Source of the DNA: Pictodentalium vernedei
Lineage: Eukaryota; Mollusca; Scaphopoda; Dentaliida; Dentaliidae
Assembly: GCA_031216915.1 (NCBI GenBank)
Contig: CM062289.1
Coordinates: 390,874,674 to 390,938,673, forward strand
Reading direction: 5' to 3'
DNA: 64,000 bases
Shown: positions 42,001 to 45,759 of the stretch, piece after piece
How the letters are laid out: each line of letters begins with the position of its first letter
Numbering within the stretch: position 1 is the stretch's first letter
Notes under the pieces: model-generated
What the model saw: the letters and a program-made list of their open reading frames with translations, nothing else
The model's database searches: none
What the model was told of the DNA's origin: nothing
Translations under genes and position numbers: made by a program

Positions 42001-45000
42001 TTGAATCTTGTTATGTTGGTATACTTGATAAGTTCTTGAGAAAGTTTGCTTTCACCACTAGCCATGCATAATTAATGGAGTTATGTTCCTTGTAAGTTAA
42101 GGTCACCAATGTTTCATCTCAGCTTCTTGCAAACACCATGATTCCTTCAGTTTTTAGTCAATTTTTTGACACTTTACATGGTGATATTCTTTAGTATGTT
42201 CTTGACAAAGTTCGACTTTCACCTTTATCCATGTGCAATTATTATTGGAGTTATGCCCTTTGTCAGTTCAGTTTATCATTATTTCACTTTATCTGGTTAT
42301 TATGCCCCCGACCTCCGAAGGACGATTCGGGGGTATCTAGTGAAGCCCTCCATCCTTCTGTCCATCCCTATATCCATAGAAACGTTTTGCATTGTAATTT
42401 CAAAGCCATCACTTGGATTTGGATCTCCTTTGGTATTCTAATAGACCTGCATGGGGGAAAGGATAGGCACAAGGAAGGGTTTCATCCAATAATTTTACCC
42501 TGAGTTATGGCCCTTTATCAACTTAGAATATATTTCTGTTTTCACTCTTTCCACTTAGAAAATTATTCTGTCTCACAGTACTTTCAAGGTTACTTCGAAC
42601 TTGCATACGGTCGGGGGCAGTGGCCCACACTTTGCGTTGCTCTTGTCTTTATGCTGTGATTCCTTCGCTTTTCAGTTGGTGTTCTTGAAACTTGAGGTAG
42701 TGATACCCTTTGGGCAGTTCTTTTCCAAAATCATGGCTATAAACGCAGCCCTATTTGAAATTCATCTTTGTAAGAATGATTTACAACCTTGTATCCCCTG
42801 AAACAAAGTGGTTGGGTGGGGAATTACAATCAGTTATGCATAAGTGGTTGAAGTTTGTACATTTCATCCATGTGGGGATAAGGCCAGTATGTGGGATTAA
42901 ATTGTTGCTTCTTGTGGGACACCTACCATGGACACAATTTTGTCTGGAGCTTTTCGTCATTCATGAATCACTATTTTTTTTAATTTGGCTCATAAGATAA
43001 TCCTTTACCCAATGCAGGCGATATCAAAATTTATTATTTGTTTTTTTTTCAAATTTTTCAAAAATGTCAACAAAATCATATTATGTGACCCCTCATTGGA
43101 ACGACCTCCATGGGCTCATTCCAATGAGGGGGACACATGGGTTTTTTTTTAAATATTTTGTGAATTTTTTTTTTCAACTGCTTAATATGTAAATTATGCG
43201 GTCAGATGCAGCTGATTCATTAGGTAAAGGGTTAACCACCATGGGGAACCTGTGCATCAGTGATTTTAAGATTGATTGGACTCATTTTTGCAAAGTTATT
43301 TTCCCATTTTTATTTCAAAATTGTCCCCTCGGCACAACATTGTCTGAACTTGTAATCCTTGATATTCCACTCAACCTTTTATAAAACATAGCACAGATAT
43401 TAATTAGCATGGGAACATGTGCACCTGTGAAGTTGAGATTGGTCGGACTCATTTTGGCAGAGTTATTACTATTTTTGACTTTTTGAGTATTTTTGCAACC
43501 ATCTGTGGACACAATTTTGTCTAGAGTTTTTCTTGGTCATTTATGAATCAATATGTTTTAAACTTGGCACATAAGGCAATCACCTTACAAACTTGTTGCA
43601 CCTGTTATTTTGAGATTCATCGGTCATGTTGTTGCTAAGTTATTACTCTTTTTGACACAGAATGTGTTGTCCATAGACACAGCTTTGCACAAGCTTGTAT
43701 TCCTTCCATTTCCAGCCATTTTTTATCACTGGGCACAGCGATTAACCAATATGAGAACTGTGCACCTGCGGTTTTGAGATCGGTTGCACTCATTTGGTAG
43801 TTATCGCCATTTTATTGCCATTGTACACCATAAACTTAATCCATAGTTATGAAATTGAAAGAACATACACAAGAATATCCAACCAGGTTAAGTATACTTG
43901 GTTCAGAAATTTCCGAAATAAGACTGTCTTTGGTCAGATTCATGCACAAACTGGCAGTGATAACGATACTTGGGAAGATAGAATGGGACAGCATTGAATG
44001 GTATGTCTGCTATGACACCTTGACATAACACAGGTGCCTATACAGAGGTAACACTGTTCCATGCTATCCGCCAACACAGTATTTGTAGCACTACAGGAGG
44101 TTACGGAGTTCGTGAATGGAAATTGTCAAGGAGCTTAAGATAAAATTGTCGGTCATGAAAAAATCAGTTGAAAATGTAATTTTCACCATTAAAAAAATCA
44201 AGAGGTTTTTACCCCAAAGCCACTAAAATGCTTCATTTGATAGCTCATTTAAAAAAGTTTGTGTGTGGGTGGGTGGGGGGGGGGAGCTCCTCACAATCCC
44301 CCCTCATAAAGCTCGTGCCTGCAGCACTCACAGCAGATACCTCCGTCATCTTCATCCTGCAATAATAAACTAACCTCCCACCCACCCACCCTTCCCCATC
44401 TGAAAATCCTGGATCTGCCCCTGTACAGTTTAATTAAGGTATGTTCAAATAAAACCAATGCTGTTTCCCTCATTTAACATTGCCCTTATTATAAGGACAG
44501 TGGAGCAATAGAATTACCTCATGGGAGTTCCATCCTGCAGTTTAATTCCAGTTAATCAGCCCATGCTGAGAAGCATGAAACATTTGATAGTTTCCCTGAC
44601 ATGTTAAGTAATAGATTCCAGGGAATGTTTTGATTCGACACCATAGATAAGTCTGACAGAATGACCAAACGTCTTGTTGCTGTTCAAATGGTACTGATCA
44701 TAGACATACATGTAAGTGACAGCTAGGTTTGTCAAGTTAGACAACTCAGTTATATTAACATTGTGTGTGGGAGGCCTGTGACATAAATTTACCACTTACA
44801 CTTGTATTTATAAGCAGCTTATGATGATCCCATACTTCAATTTGGAGGGGCAACAGCCCCAGTGGCCCTCCCCTTTCTTATGCCCCTGATATGTTGTATT
44901 GAGCTTTTTGTTTTAGGTGTGGAATAAATTTTGTTCATTGTTTGAGGGGCCATAATTTCTGTCATAATTTTGTTCAAACAGTGTCTGAGGGGCCATAATT

Positions 45001-45759
45001 GCCATCATAATGGGAGGGGTAAGAATTTTAGTTCTTTGGGGGAGTTTGGAATACAATTGTTTCTTCCTGAATAATCTTCTTGCTCTTATAATCAATCTGC
45101 TACATTGATGGTATAATGATGATCAGATAGGAGTTTGTTCAGAGCAAGCACTTATGGTTGAGGTTGCAAAATGGCATGTCAGATACTTTGCTTTCATGCT
45201 ACTTATAACATCCTTCATAACCTTATTCCTGGGAACTGTTGATCTCATTATTGTCATCTTGCAGGGCATAAAATCCATTTAATTTTTGTGAGAATCCAAA
45301 TGAGAACCCTGCTATTCATTACAATGGGATATTCAACAGTTTGCGAGCATCTGTACGAAAATCAGATTCTGGATTCCCACCTAATTATAAACCCTGTCAT
45401 GGAATGTAACATTTGTGTCAAAACAGGTTATGTGTTTGTTTCAAAGCAATTGAGGTGACCCAGGGTGTAAGTTTTTACAGGTAGCCAACCTGCGTGGAGG
45501 TCAGACCTCTAAGGTGAACATCATAGGTATAAACATTTGGATAAACTTGACTTTATACCTGTGTTGCAGTGAGAATTTAGCCACAGATGCTGACCTGCAC
45601 ATAATACATGAATAAATCAGGTTTGGGAATTAATATAACTTTTTTTCAAAATGTTACAAATGGCTGAAGTTGCATTTGACTGAATATGTGAAAAGATGTT
45701 TAAAATTCAAACTCATTCGGAATACATTTTTTTTTTTCTATTTCAGAACATACTTTTGA
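4034..45759 (+). CDS. USH1C: Harmonin (USH1C) homologue, 3' part of gene, eight exons
   Basis: Harmonin is a PDZ scaffold that organises cadherin-based links and myosin VII complexes in stereocilia and intestinal microvilli. Eight segments with consensus splice sites join with consistent phases: 4034-4108, 4717-4838, 18398-18508, 21937-21990, 29364-29466, 31598-31704, 40942-40997 and 45747-45759. They encode a Lys/Glu-rich coiled coil, a Pro/Ser/Thr-type linker ending in SLSDM, and a PDZ domain running from FTAQEIDGREIKAVEIKK through LEGGMGTPLGGKIVVADIY and IQKGDQLLMVDKQRL to NPLQNFEDEV-TYF. From memory this aligns colinearly with vertebrate harmonin PDZ3, including the start of the domain (FTPEQI...RIKK), the SPIGK-type loop, VKGDEI and the end DDELTFF. 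The first exon needs one base from an upstream exon outside the window, so the N-terminal domain, PDZ1 and PDZ2 are missing here only because of the window edge. An extra phase-0 exon in the large introns cannot be excluded. Confidence 0.92.
4507..4549. repeat. Perfect hairpin, 19-bp arms, family A
   Basis: Arms at 4,507-4,525 and 4,531-4,549 (AAGGTGCCATCTGCAATGC and its inverse) are separated by five bases. A diverged relative lies at 54,945-55,004, flanked there too by AGTGCAACAAGG. Confidence 0.8.
4608..4660 (+). mobile_element. Left-end fragment of a hairpin-capped element
   Basis: TATGCCTCCGAC-TTG-GTCGGAGG... forms the hairpin, and GGGTATCTAGTGGAGAGCTGCG follows, as in the copy at 42,301. 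No tandem units or right end are seen before the exon at 4,717, so it is truncated. Confidence 0.5.
4717..4838 (+). CDS. USH1C: USH1C exon, second half of coiled coil
   Basis: The acceptor is a T-rich tract ending in TTTTGAAG, and the donor is GTAAGA. The reading continues the previous exon in phase: EQLKEELSRQERLKLEAEKL, then a Lys/Glu/Gln-rich run ending KKKKQ at a codon boundary. The composition is that of a continuous alpha-helical coiled coil, as in the harmonin CC region. A fragment of a hairpin-capped repeat (4,608-4,660) sits just 5' of the acceptor. Confidence 0.88.
4990..5060. repeat. Degenerate core of the TTAA MITE family
   Basis: Inverted arms around CCTCATTGAAATGATCTCAA and GTTCCAATGAGGGAGCTGTC resemble the central palindrome of the copies at 30.4, 30.6 and 43.1 kb. 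The ends are not recognisable. Confidence 0.35.
5486..5735 (+). repeat. DIRS left inverted terminal repeat
   Basis: It begins ATTTCTTATCAACCTACC and includes TTTACTACAGGCTTGCACTA and GGTCGAGTGCTACCGGC. It is the inverse of the region 11,435-11,718. The inner limit is set where the match fades after GATGACTCATTCTTTT. Confidence 0.82.
6115..8205 (+). mobile_element. DIRS gag-like region, fossil
   Basis: The region precedes the polymerase part. It is Ser/Pro-rich with Cys clusters near its start. Its C-terminal part, 7,624-8,205, ends in a basic Ser/Arg/Gly-rich tail. This position and composition fit the first ORF of DIRS elements; no catalytic domain is expected. The region is not intact. Confidence 0.55.
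8400..9700 (+). mobile_element. DIRS reverse transcriptase / RNase H region, fossil
   Basis: A YLDD-type reverse-transcriptase core lies near 8,810. The RNase H part, 9,258-9,680, shows TTDASDLGWGATLDP, HINQKELLALLLSF and TVVTYIRNQGGTHS, all characteristic of DIRS and related RT-linked RNase H domains. The region is broken. Confidence 0.82.
10005..11060 (+). mobile_element. DIRS tyrosine recombinase region, fossil
   Basis: A 351-codon stretch resembles DIRS recombinases: an N-terminal core-binding part (YAAKWKVFCRWCADHSVGYA, then ITQIAEFLVYLFDSQGI), and a C-terminal part with EVHALSTSWAYA and WRNSSTFSTFYLR. The recombinase replaces an integrase in this family and joins a circular intermediate to the target. 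A G-run lies inside it near 10,400. Confidence 0.82.
11265..11355. repeat. DIRS internal complementary region
   Basis: The first part (CCTGTAGTAAACAATTG...GTTGATAAGAAAT) is the inverse of the extreme left end. The second part (TTTTATAGTAAATTTCC...CAATTGTTTAC) is the inverse of the extreme right end. Joined in this order they match the junction of a circle, as the DIRS replication model requires. Confidence 0.85.
11435..11718 (-). repeat. DIRS right inverted terminal repeat
   Basis: Contains GCCGGTAGCACTCGACCCAA and TGCAAGCCTGTAGTAAACAA, the inverse of the left end. It continues into an outer part, GAAAGGAAATTTACTATAAA, that is absent from the left end but present inverted in the internal complementary region. 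Confidence 0.82.
11750..11797. repeat. Hairpin, about 22-bp arms, family B
   Basis: The left arm ATCAAATCTAATCATGGCTG continues to CT, and the right arm is AGCAGTCATGACTAGATTTG followed by AT, with a four-base loop. A second copy is at 33,683-33,730. Confidence 0.75.
11831..12153 (-). repeat. tRNA-headed SINE, minus orientation
   Basis: On the minus strand the head reads GTGGCTCATTGGGTAGAGCA (A-box-like) and then CAATTCAATCCTGACC (B-box-like). The GTGCCCCTGGAAAAGACCC body motif and the GAAAGTGCCATTAA 3' part follow. It is more diverged than the other copies and has lost the AT tail. Confidence 0.7.
12541..12793 (+). repeat. SINE copy, 5' truncated
   Basis: It contains GCATTGTGTCCTTGGGCAAG, CAACCAATGCTAACCCTGC and TTCTCCGGCTTCCTCCACCC, then GTTGTTAAACCTCAATAAAT with an AATA-rich tail. 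No promoter head is left. Confidence 0.8.
13092..13129. repeat. Short hairpin, family C (diverged)
   Basis: GAAGTCTTGGCTGCCTAT pairs with GGTAGCCAAAGACTT. Better copies are at 21,659-21,702 and 54,044-54,093. Confidence 0.6.
13320..13700. repeat. Three degenerate tandem units of about 120 bp
   Basis: Each unit carries GAGTGCAAAAATGGGGTTAA, ATTAACAGGCAGA and an AATATTTGGT-like block, with AATGTTAATTTAGGGAT between units. No coding potential. Confidence 0.65.
13710..14790. other. Intron stretch with no recognised gene
   Basis: AT-rich intron sequence. A segment at about 13,970-14,060 has repeated CTCCCGA-type words and may be an old repeat. A G-run lies at about 14,670-14,686. I see no exon here. 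Confidence 0.45.
14795..15968 (+). mobile_element. Hairpin-capped element, family 2, 156-bp units
   Basis: The left end GTCGAGTTGTGAC (14,795-14,807) starts a hairpin with GTCAAACTCGACT, followed by a (GGGC)n tract at 14,838-14,890. Seven units begin at the CAATTGGTTTCCGGATGA block; the last five are spaced exactly 156 bp (15,205, 15,361, 15,517, 15,673, 15,829). The right end GTCACAACTCGAC (15,956-15,968) is the perfect 13-bp inverse of the left end. Because 156 is a multiple of three, the array stays open over about 300 codons, but that is a by-product of the repeat. Confidence 0.85.
16500..16690. repeat. Degenerate copy of the pogo/Tigger-like repeat
   Basis: It shares AATAGCCACTTTGCCAGTGA, ATTCTATTATGTCTTATTTG and TAGATTAAATGCCTATATT-like blocks with 17,511-17,820. 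Confidence 0.45.
16783..16901. repeat. Foldback element, about 119 bp
   Basis: Outer arms GAATATACCCATAG.../...TTTGGGTATATTTT enclose CTTGGTGTACCAAATG and its inverse, then CACCATGAGTGGTGAAGTGG and its near inverse around TTAAC at 16,840. Almost the whole length is self-complementary. Confidence 0.8.
17511..17820. repeat. Pogo/Tigger-like MITE, degenerate
   Basis: The left end TACAGTGATGCCCTATTAAT and the right end TTCACTTAACAGGACTTTAC are approximate inverses. They recall the CAGTG...AATTAA ends of pogo-type elements. A third relative is at about 32,450-32,720. Family assignment is tentative. Confidence 0.35.
18007..18321 (-). repeat. SINE copy with 11-bp target duplication
   Basis: ACTGGAAATCT occurs at 18,007-18,017 and again at 18,311-18,321. 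Between them, on the minus strand, lie the GTGTCCTTGGGCAAGGCAC body and a long 3' tail of (AAAT)n, about 12 units. The head is truncated. It ends about 75 bases before the exon at 18,398. Confidence 0.85.
18398..18508 (+). CDS. USH1C: USH1C exon, linker before PDZ3
   Basis: A phase-0 exon of 37 codons lies between an ATTACAG acceptor and a GTAAAT donor. The peptide runs TEVLGGKVAALLTKQKPSLL and continues GPAQPKKPGLTKSLSDM. It is rich in Pro, Lys and Ser, as expected of the low-complexity linker between coiled coil and PDZ3. Linker sequence is poorly conserved, so the assignment rests on phase, splice sites and position rather than on motif matches. Confidence 0.78.
18627..20462 (+). mobile_element. 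Hairpin-capped tandem-array element, family 3
   Basis: The left hairpin is TAGCTCAACTTGAC-AAA-GTCAGGCTGAGCTA, followed by CGTCCGTCGGCGTACGTCC. About ten degenerate units of 160-180 bp share GACCTCTAGATGGGAGCTAT, AAAAAATGTTGCTGCTGGCA and TTTCCCTTTGGCAC. The right end ACAAAGTCAGG (20,449-20,459) repeats the inner hairpin arm, so it is the inverted terminal copy. It degrades from left to right. Confidence 0.65.
20875..21005. repeat. Minisatellite of GGACAAAATACCCTC units
   Basis: Roughly eight units of 15-19 bp, such as CGGACAAAATACCC and GGACATAATACCC. A G-run of about 18 follows at 21,028. Confidence 0.75.
21659..21702. repeat. Short hairpin, family C
   Basis: GTCAAGTCTTGGCTGCCTA pairs with TAGGTTTCCAAGACTTGTC around a six-base loop. 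It matches the perfect copy at 54,044-54,093. Confidence 0.7.
21937..21990 (+). CDS. USH1C: USH1C exon, start of PDZ3
   Basis: A small phase-0 exon of 18 codons has a TTTCAG acceptor and a GTAATT donor. It encodes FTAQEIDGREIKAVEIKK, closely resembling the harmonin segment FTPEQIMGKDVRLLRIKK that leads into beta strand A of PDZ3. It ends exactly at a codon boundary. It is too short to stand out as an ORF but is one of the strongest family matches in the window. Confidence 0.9.
22075..26931 (+). mobile_element. Hairpin-capped element, family 4, about 28 units of 153 bp
   Basis: The left end TATCCCCGCATTT (22,075-22,087) starts a hairpin with AAATGTGGGGATA. Degenerate GTCCGTATTTCC/ATCCGTACTTCCG words follow. 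Units recur every 153-154 bp from about 22,160 to 26,840, with GTATGTAATTCGAAATGCTA, AATGTTGCAGTAGGGTCTGT, GGTGCCACGTGGCTGTGCCA and TTTTCTTAGACCGTTTCC. The right end AAATGCAGGGATA (26,919-26,931) is the inverse of the left end with one mismatch. Units open in several frames are not genes. Confidence 0.85.
27196..27815. repeat. Four degenerate tandem units with G-runs
   Basis: Units start near GGGTTCATATTTGG at about 27,196, 27,339, 27,523 and 27,753. They share AATATGAGGAATATTCTTTA and CAAATCAAGTC. G-runs of about 25 and 14 lie inside, near 27,468 and 27,546. Confidence 0.65.
27820..29160. other. Intron stretch with no recognised gene
   Basis: AT-rich intron sequence before the exon at 29,364. 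Short words such as AACAAAACAATT and CACCAGTTAAT recur here and at 12.2-12.4 kb, hinting at an old shared repeat that I cannot delimit. Confidence 0.4.
29364..29466 (+). CDS. USH1C: USH1C exon, PDZ3 ligand-binding loop and beta strands
   Basis: The acceptor is TTTCAG and the donor is GTAAGT. The 34 codons plus one base begin HDTIEIY and include LEGGMGTPLGGKIVVADIY, followed by DPDKPENR. The GTPLGGKIVV segment occupies the place of the carboxylate-binding loop and beta B strand; vertebrate harmonin PDZ3 has DSPIGKVVV there. The exon ends in phase 1 and joins the next exon through a Leu codon. Confidence 0.92.
30344..30561 (+). mobile_element. TTAA-type MITE, copy with truncated right end
   Basis: It starts TTAACCCTTTACCCAATGCA. 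The centre is a long palindrome around GGAATGAGCTCGACGAGCTC, with ACCATATCATGTGGCCCCTC and its inverse as arms. Its right end is lost where the next copy begins. TTAA target plus CCC ends is the piggyBac pattern. Confidence 0.7.
30562..30804 (-). mobile_element. TTAA-type MITE, complete copy
   Basis: It runs from TTAACCCTTTCCCTAATGAA to CATTGGGTAAAGGGTTAA, with TTAA at both ends, about 240 bp. A central palindrome is built from CATATGACCCCTCATTGGAA and its inverse. It lies head to head with the previous copy. Confidence 0.75.
31598..31704 (+). CDS. USH1C: USH1C exon, PDZ3 middle
   Basis: The acceptor is TTTTCAG and the donor is GTGAGT. After completing a Leu codon it encodes D then IQKGDQLLMVDKQRLLGITL and EKAESIIKDARANK. 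The KGDQLL...V motif is the usual (x)GD.I..(V/I)NG core after beta D of PDZ domains, with the typical NG replaced by DK. The TLEKAESIIKDA segment fits helix alpha B, which lines the ligand groove. Confidence 0.92.
31810..32362. repeat. Two GGGTGCAATT/GCTCCCG repeat pieces around a MITE
   Basis: Segments at about 31,815-31,870 and 32,280-32,360 both contain AGCTCCCG(C/T)(A/G)AAAT followed by AATTGCAC(C/T)CG. They look like two diverged copies of one old element. Confidence 0.4.
31921..32159. mobile_element. Second TTAA-type MITE family
   Basis: The ends TTAACCCTTTGAATACGG and GTGTTCAAAGGGATAA are inverses over CCCTTTGAA. The centre is a near-perfect palindrome, GTAGACCAATCAGTATTTTC...CCCCGAGG...GAAAATATTGATTGGTCTAC. 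Size and plan match the first family, but the internal sequence is different. Confidence 0.65.
32450..32720. repeat. Pogo/Tigger-like repeat relative
   Basis: It begins ACAGTGTAGCCCACTTAATT and carries TTATATTTTATTTGACAG near its end, like the copies at 16.5 and 17.5 kb. Confidence 0.35.
33683..33730. repeat. Hairpin, family B, second copy
   Basis: ATCAGATCTAGGCATGGC pairs with GCCATGACCAGATTTGAT. It is clearly related to 11,750-11,797. The surrounding 32,720-34,028 shows no gene. Confidence 0.65.
34029..36200 (+). mobile_element. Hairpin-capped array, family 5a, with pyrimidine-rich second half
   Basis: The left hairpin AGCCCGACTGTTTACAGTGAGGGC is followed by GTCTGTCCGTCCATCTGTC. About seven units of roughly 146 bp (34,270-35,330) share TTAGCACAGTCTACAGGTCA, GGGATTTCATTGTAACTTGA and TCTAGATGAGAACGTCCCCT. 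Then four irregular units, 35,330-36,200, carry AAAACCCAGACAAACACC, C-runs of up to about 25 and AATATGCATTTTGAACTATT. ORFs here are low-complexity artefacts. Confidence 0.6.
36203..37035 (+). mobile_element. Hairpin-capped element, family 5b, with nested MITE
   Basis: The left hairpin AGCCTGACTGTTTTATAGTCAGGGCT is followed by CTGTCGGTCCATCCATCTG and one TAAACAATTGGTTGCCGACT unit. The right end AGTCGGGCT (37,027-37,035) is its inverse. Inside are C-runs and a direct duplication of about 55 bp (36,497-36,551 and 36,684-36,738). A TTAA-type MITE follows the second copy. Confidence 0.6.
36732..36975. mobile_element. TTAA-type MITE, diverged copy
   Basis: It starts TTAATCCTTTACCTAACAC and ends GCAGATTCGTTAGGTAAACT. 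The central arms are TTGGAACAAGCTCATCAAG/TTTGTTCCATTAATAGG. It is older than the copies at 30.6 and 43.0 kb. Confidence 0.6.
37036..37545. other. Intron stretch, no recognised gene
   Basis: AT-rich. A short block, TTAACTCTCCCGGAATGCC...CCCGGACTGG, at about 37,138-37,200 may be part of an old repeat, but no ends are visible. Confidence 0.4.
37552..37910 (+). mobile_element. Hairpin-capped element, left part
   Basis: ACCTGCATTGCC-AGT-GGCAGAGCAGGT forms the hairpin. CTAGTAACC and a CCGTCCATCCGTCTGTCAGT tract follow. One diverged unit may follow to about 37,900. No inverse right end was found. Confidence 0.5.
37910..39160. other. Intron stretch, no recognised gene
   Basis: AT-rich intron sequence with a G-run of about 20 at 38,282-38,303 and another of about 9 near 38,330. 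Nothing coding is seen. Confidence 0.45.
39165..39306. repeat. GTACTCG-rich hAT-like fragment
   Basis: The stretch is rich in ACTCGTACTCGAGTACT words and ends AGTACTTGCCCCAGCCCTG. This resembles the ends of hAT-type elements that begin CAGGGCTGGG. Only one end is present. Confidence 0.4.
40273..40817. mobile_element. Inverted-repeat DNA element, 545 bp, class unknown
   Basis: The left end AGGCCATTTAAAAAAAAGAC...CTATGTTCTCAGGCA and the right end TGCCTGAGAACATAG...TTTTTTAATGGCCT are inverses over about 33 bp. I see no target duplication or transposase. It lies in the intron just before the exon at 40,942. Confidence 0.7.
40942..40997 (+). CDS. USH1C: USH1C exon, last PDZ3 strand
   Basis: The acceptor ends in TTTTTTATAG and the donor is GTAAGT. 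It encodes DSVEYIIAVNPLQNFEDE plus two bases of a Val codon. This matches the final beta strand and tail of harmonin PDZ3 (WIDLVVAVCPPKEYDDE). It begins in phase 0 after the ARANK exon and ends in phase 2. Its acceptor lies about 125 bases after an inverted-repeat element that ends at 40,817. Confidence 0.9.
42301..42621 (+). mobile_element. Minimal hairpin-capped element, about 320 bp
   Basis: The left end TGCCCCCGACC (42,303-42,313) starts a hairpin with CGATTCGGGGGTAT. CTAGTGAAGCCCTCCATCC and TTCTGTCCATCCC follow, then a single non-repeated body. The right end GGTCGGGGGCA (42,609-42,619) is the perfect 11-bp inverse. It is inserted in an older array. Confidence 0.75.
42998..43235 (+). mobile_element. 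TTAA-type MITE, complete copy
   Basis: It runs from ATAATCCTTTACCCAATGCA to GATTCATTAGGTAAAGGGTTAA (last 20 bases TTCATTAGGTAAAGGGTTAA), about 238 bp. The central palindrome CCCCTCATTGGAACGACCTC/GGGCTCATTCCAATGAGGGG is the same as in the 30-kb copies. Confidence 0.75.
43995..45746. other. Last intron, no gene seen
   Basis: The stretch holds a G-run at about 44,270-44,285 and a possible hAT end fragment, CTGAAAATCCTGGATCTGCC followed by CCTG, near 44,400-44,426. It also holds two GAGGGGCCATAATT repeats near 44,945 and 44,985. The polypyrimidine tract of the last acceptor is at 45,727-45,743. Confidence 0.45.
45747..45759 (+). CDS. USH1C: USH1C terminal coding exon (three residues and stop)
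   Basis: A strong polypyrimidine tract and CTATTTCAG precede A-ACA-TAC-TTT-TGA. The first base completes the Val codon left open by the 40,942 exon, giving ...FEDEV-TYF-stop. Vertebrate harmonin ends DDELTFF, so three final residues with Thr at position -2 and Phe at the end fit both in phase and in sequence. Thr-x-Phe is a candidate PDZ-binding C-terminus. Coding sequence in this exon is only 13 bases; the rest of the exon is 3' UTR. Confidence 0.85.

Larger units (their letters stand above)
41840..43990 (+). repeat. Degenerate tandem array, about 170-190-bp units
   Basis: The first part, 41,840-42,300, repeats TGCAATTA...GGAGTTATG(C/T)CC(C/T)TT and CTTGAGAAAGTTTG. The second part, 42,620-43,990, repeats GGACACAATTTTGTCTGGAG, ATTCATGAATCA and TGCACCTGTGA...TTGAGATTGGTCGGACTCAT. 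It is interrupted by the element at 42,301-42,621 and the MITE at 42,998-43,235. ORFs on either strand here are repeat products. Confidence 0.6.
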
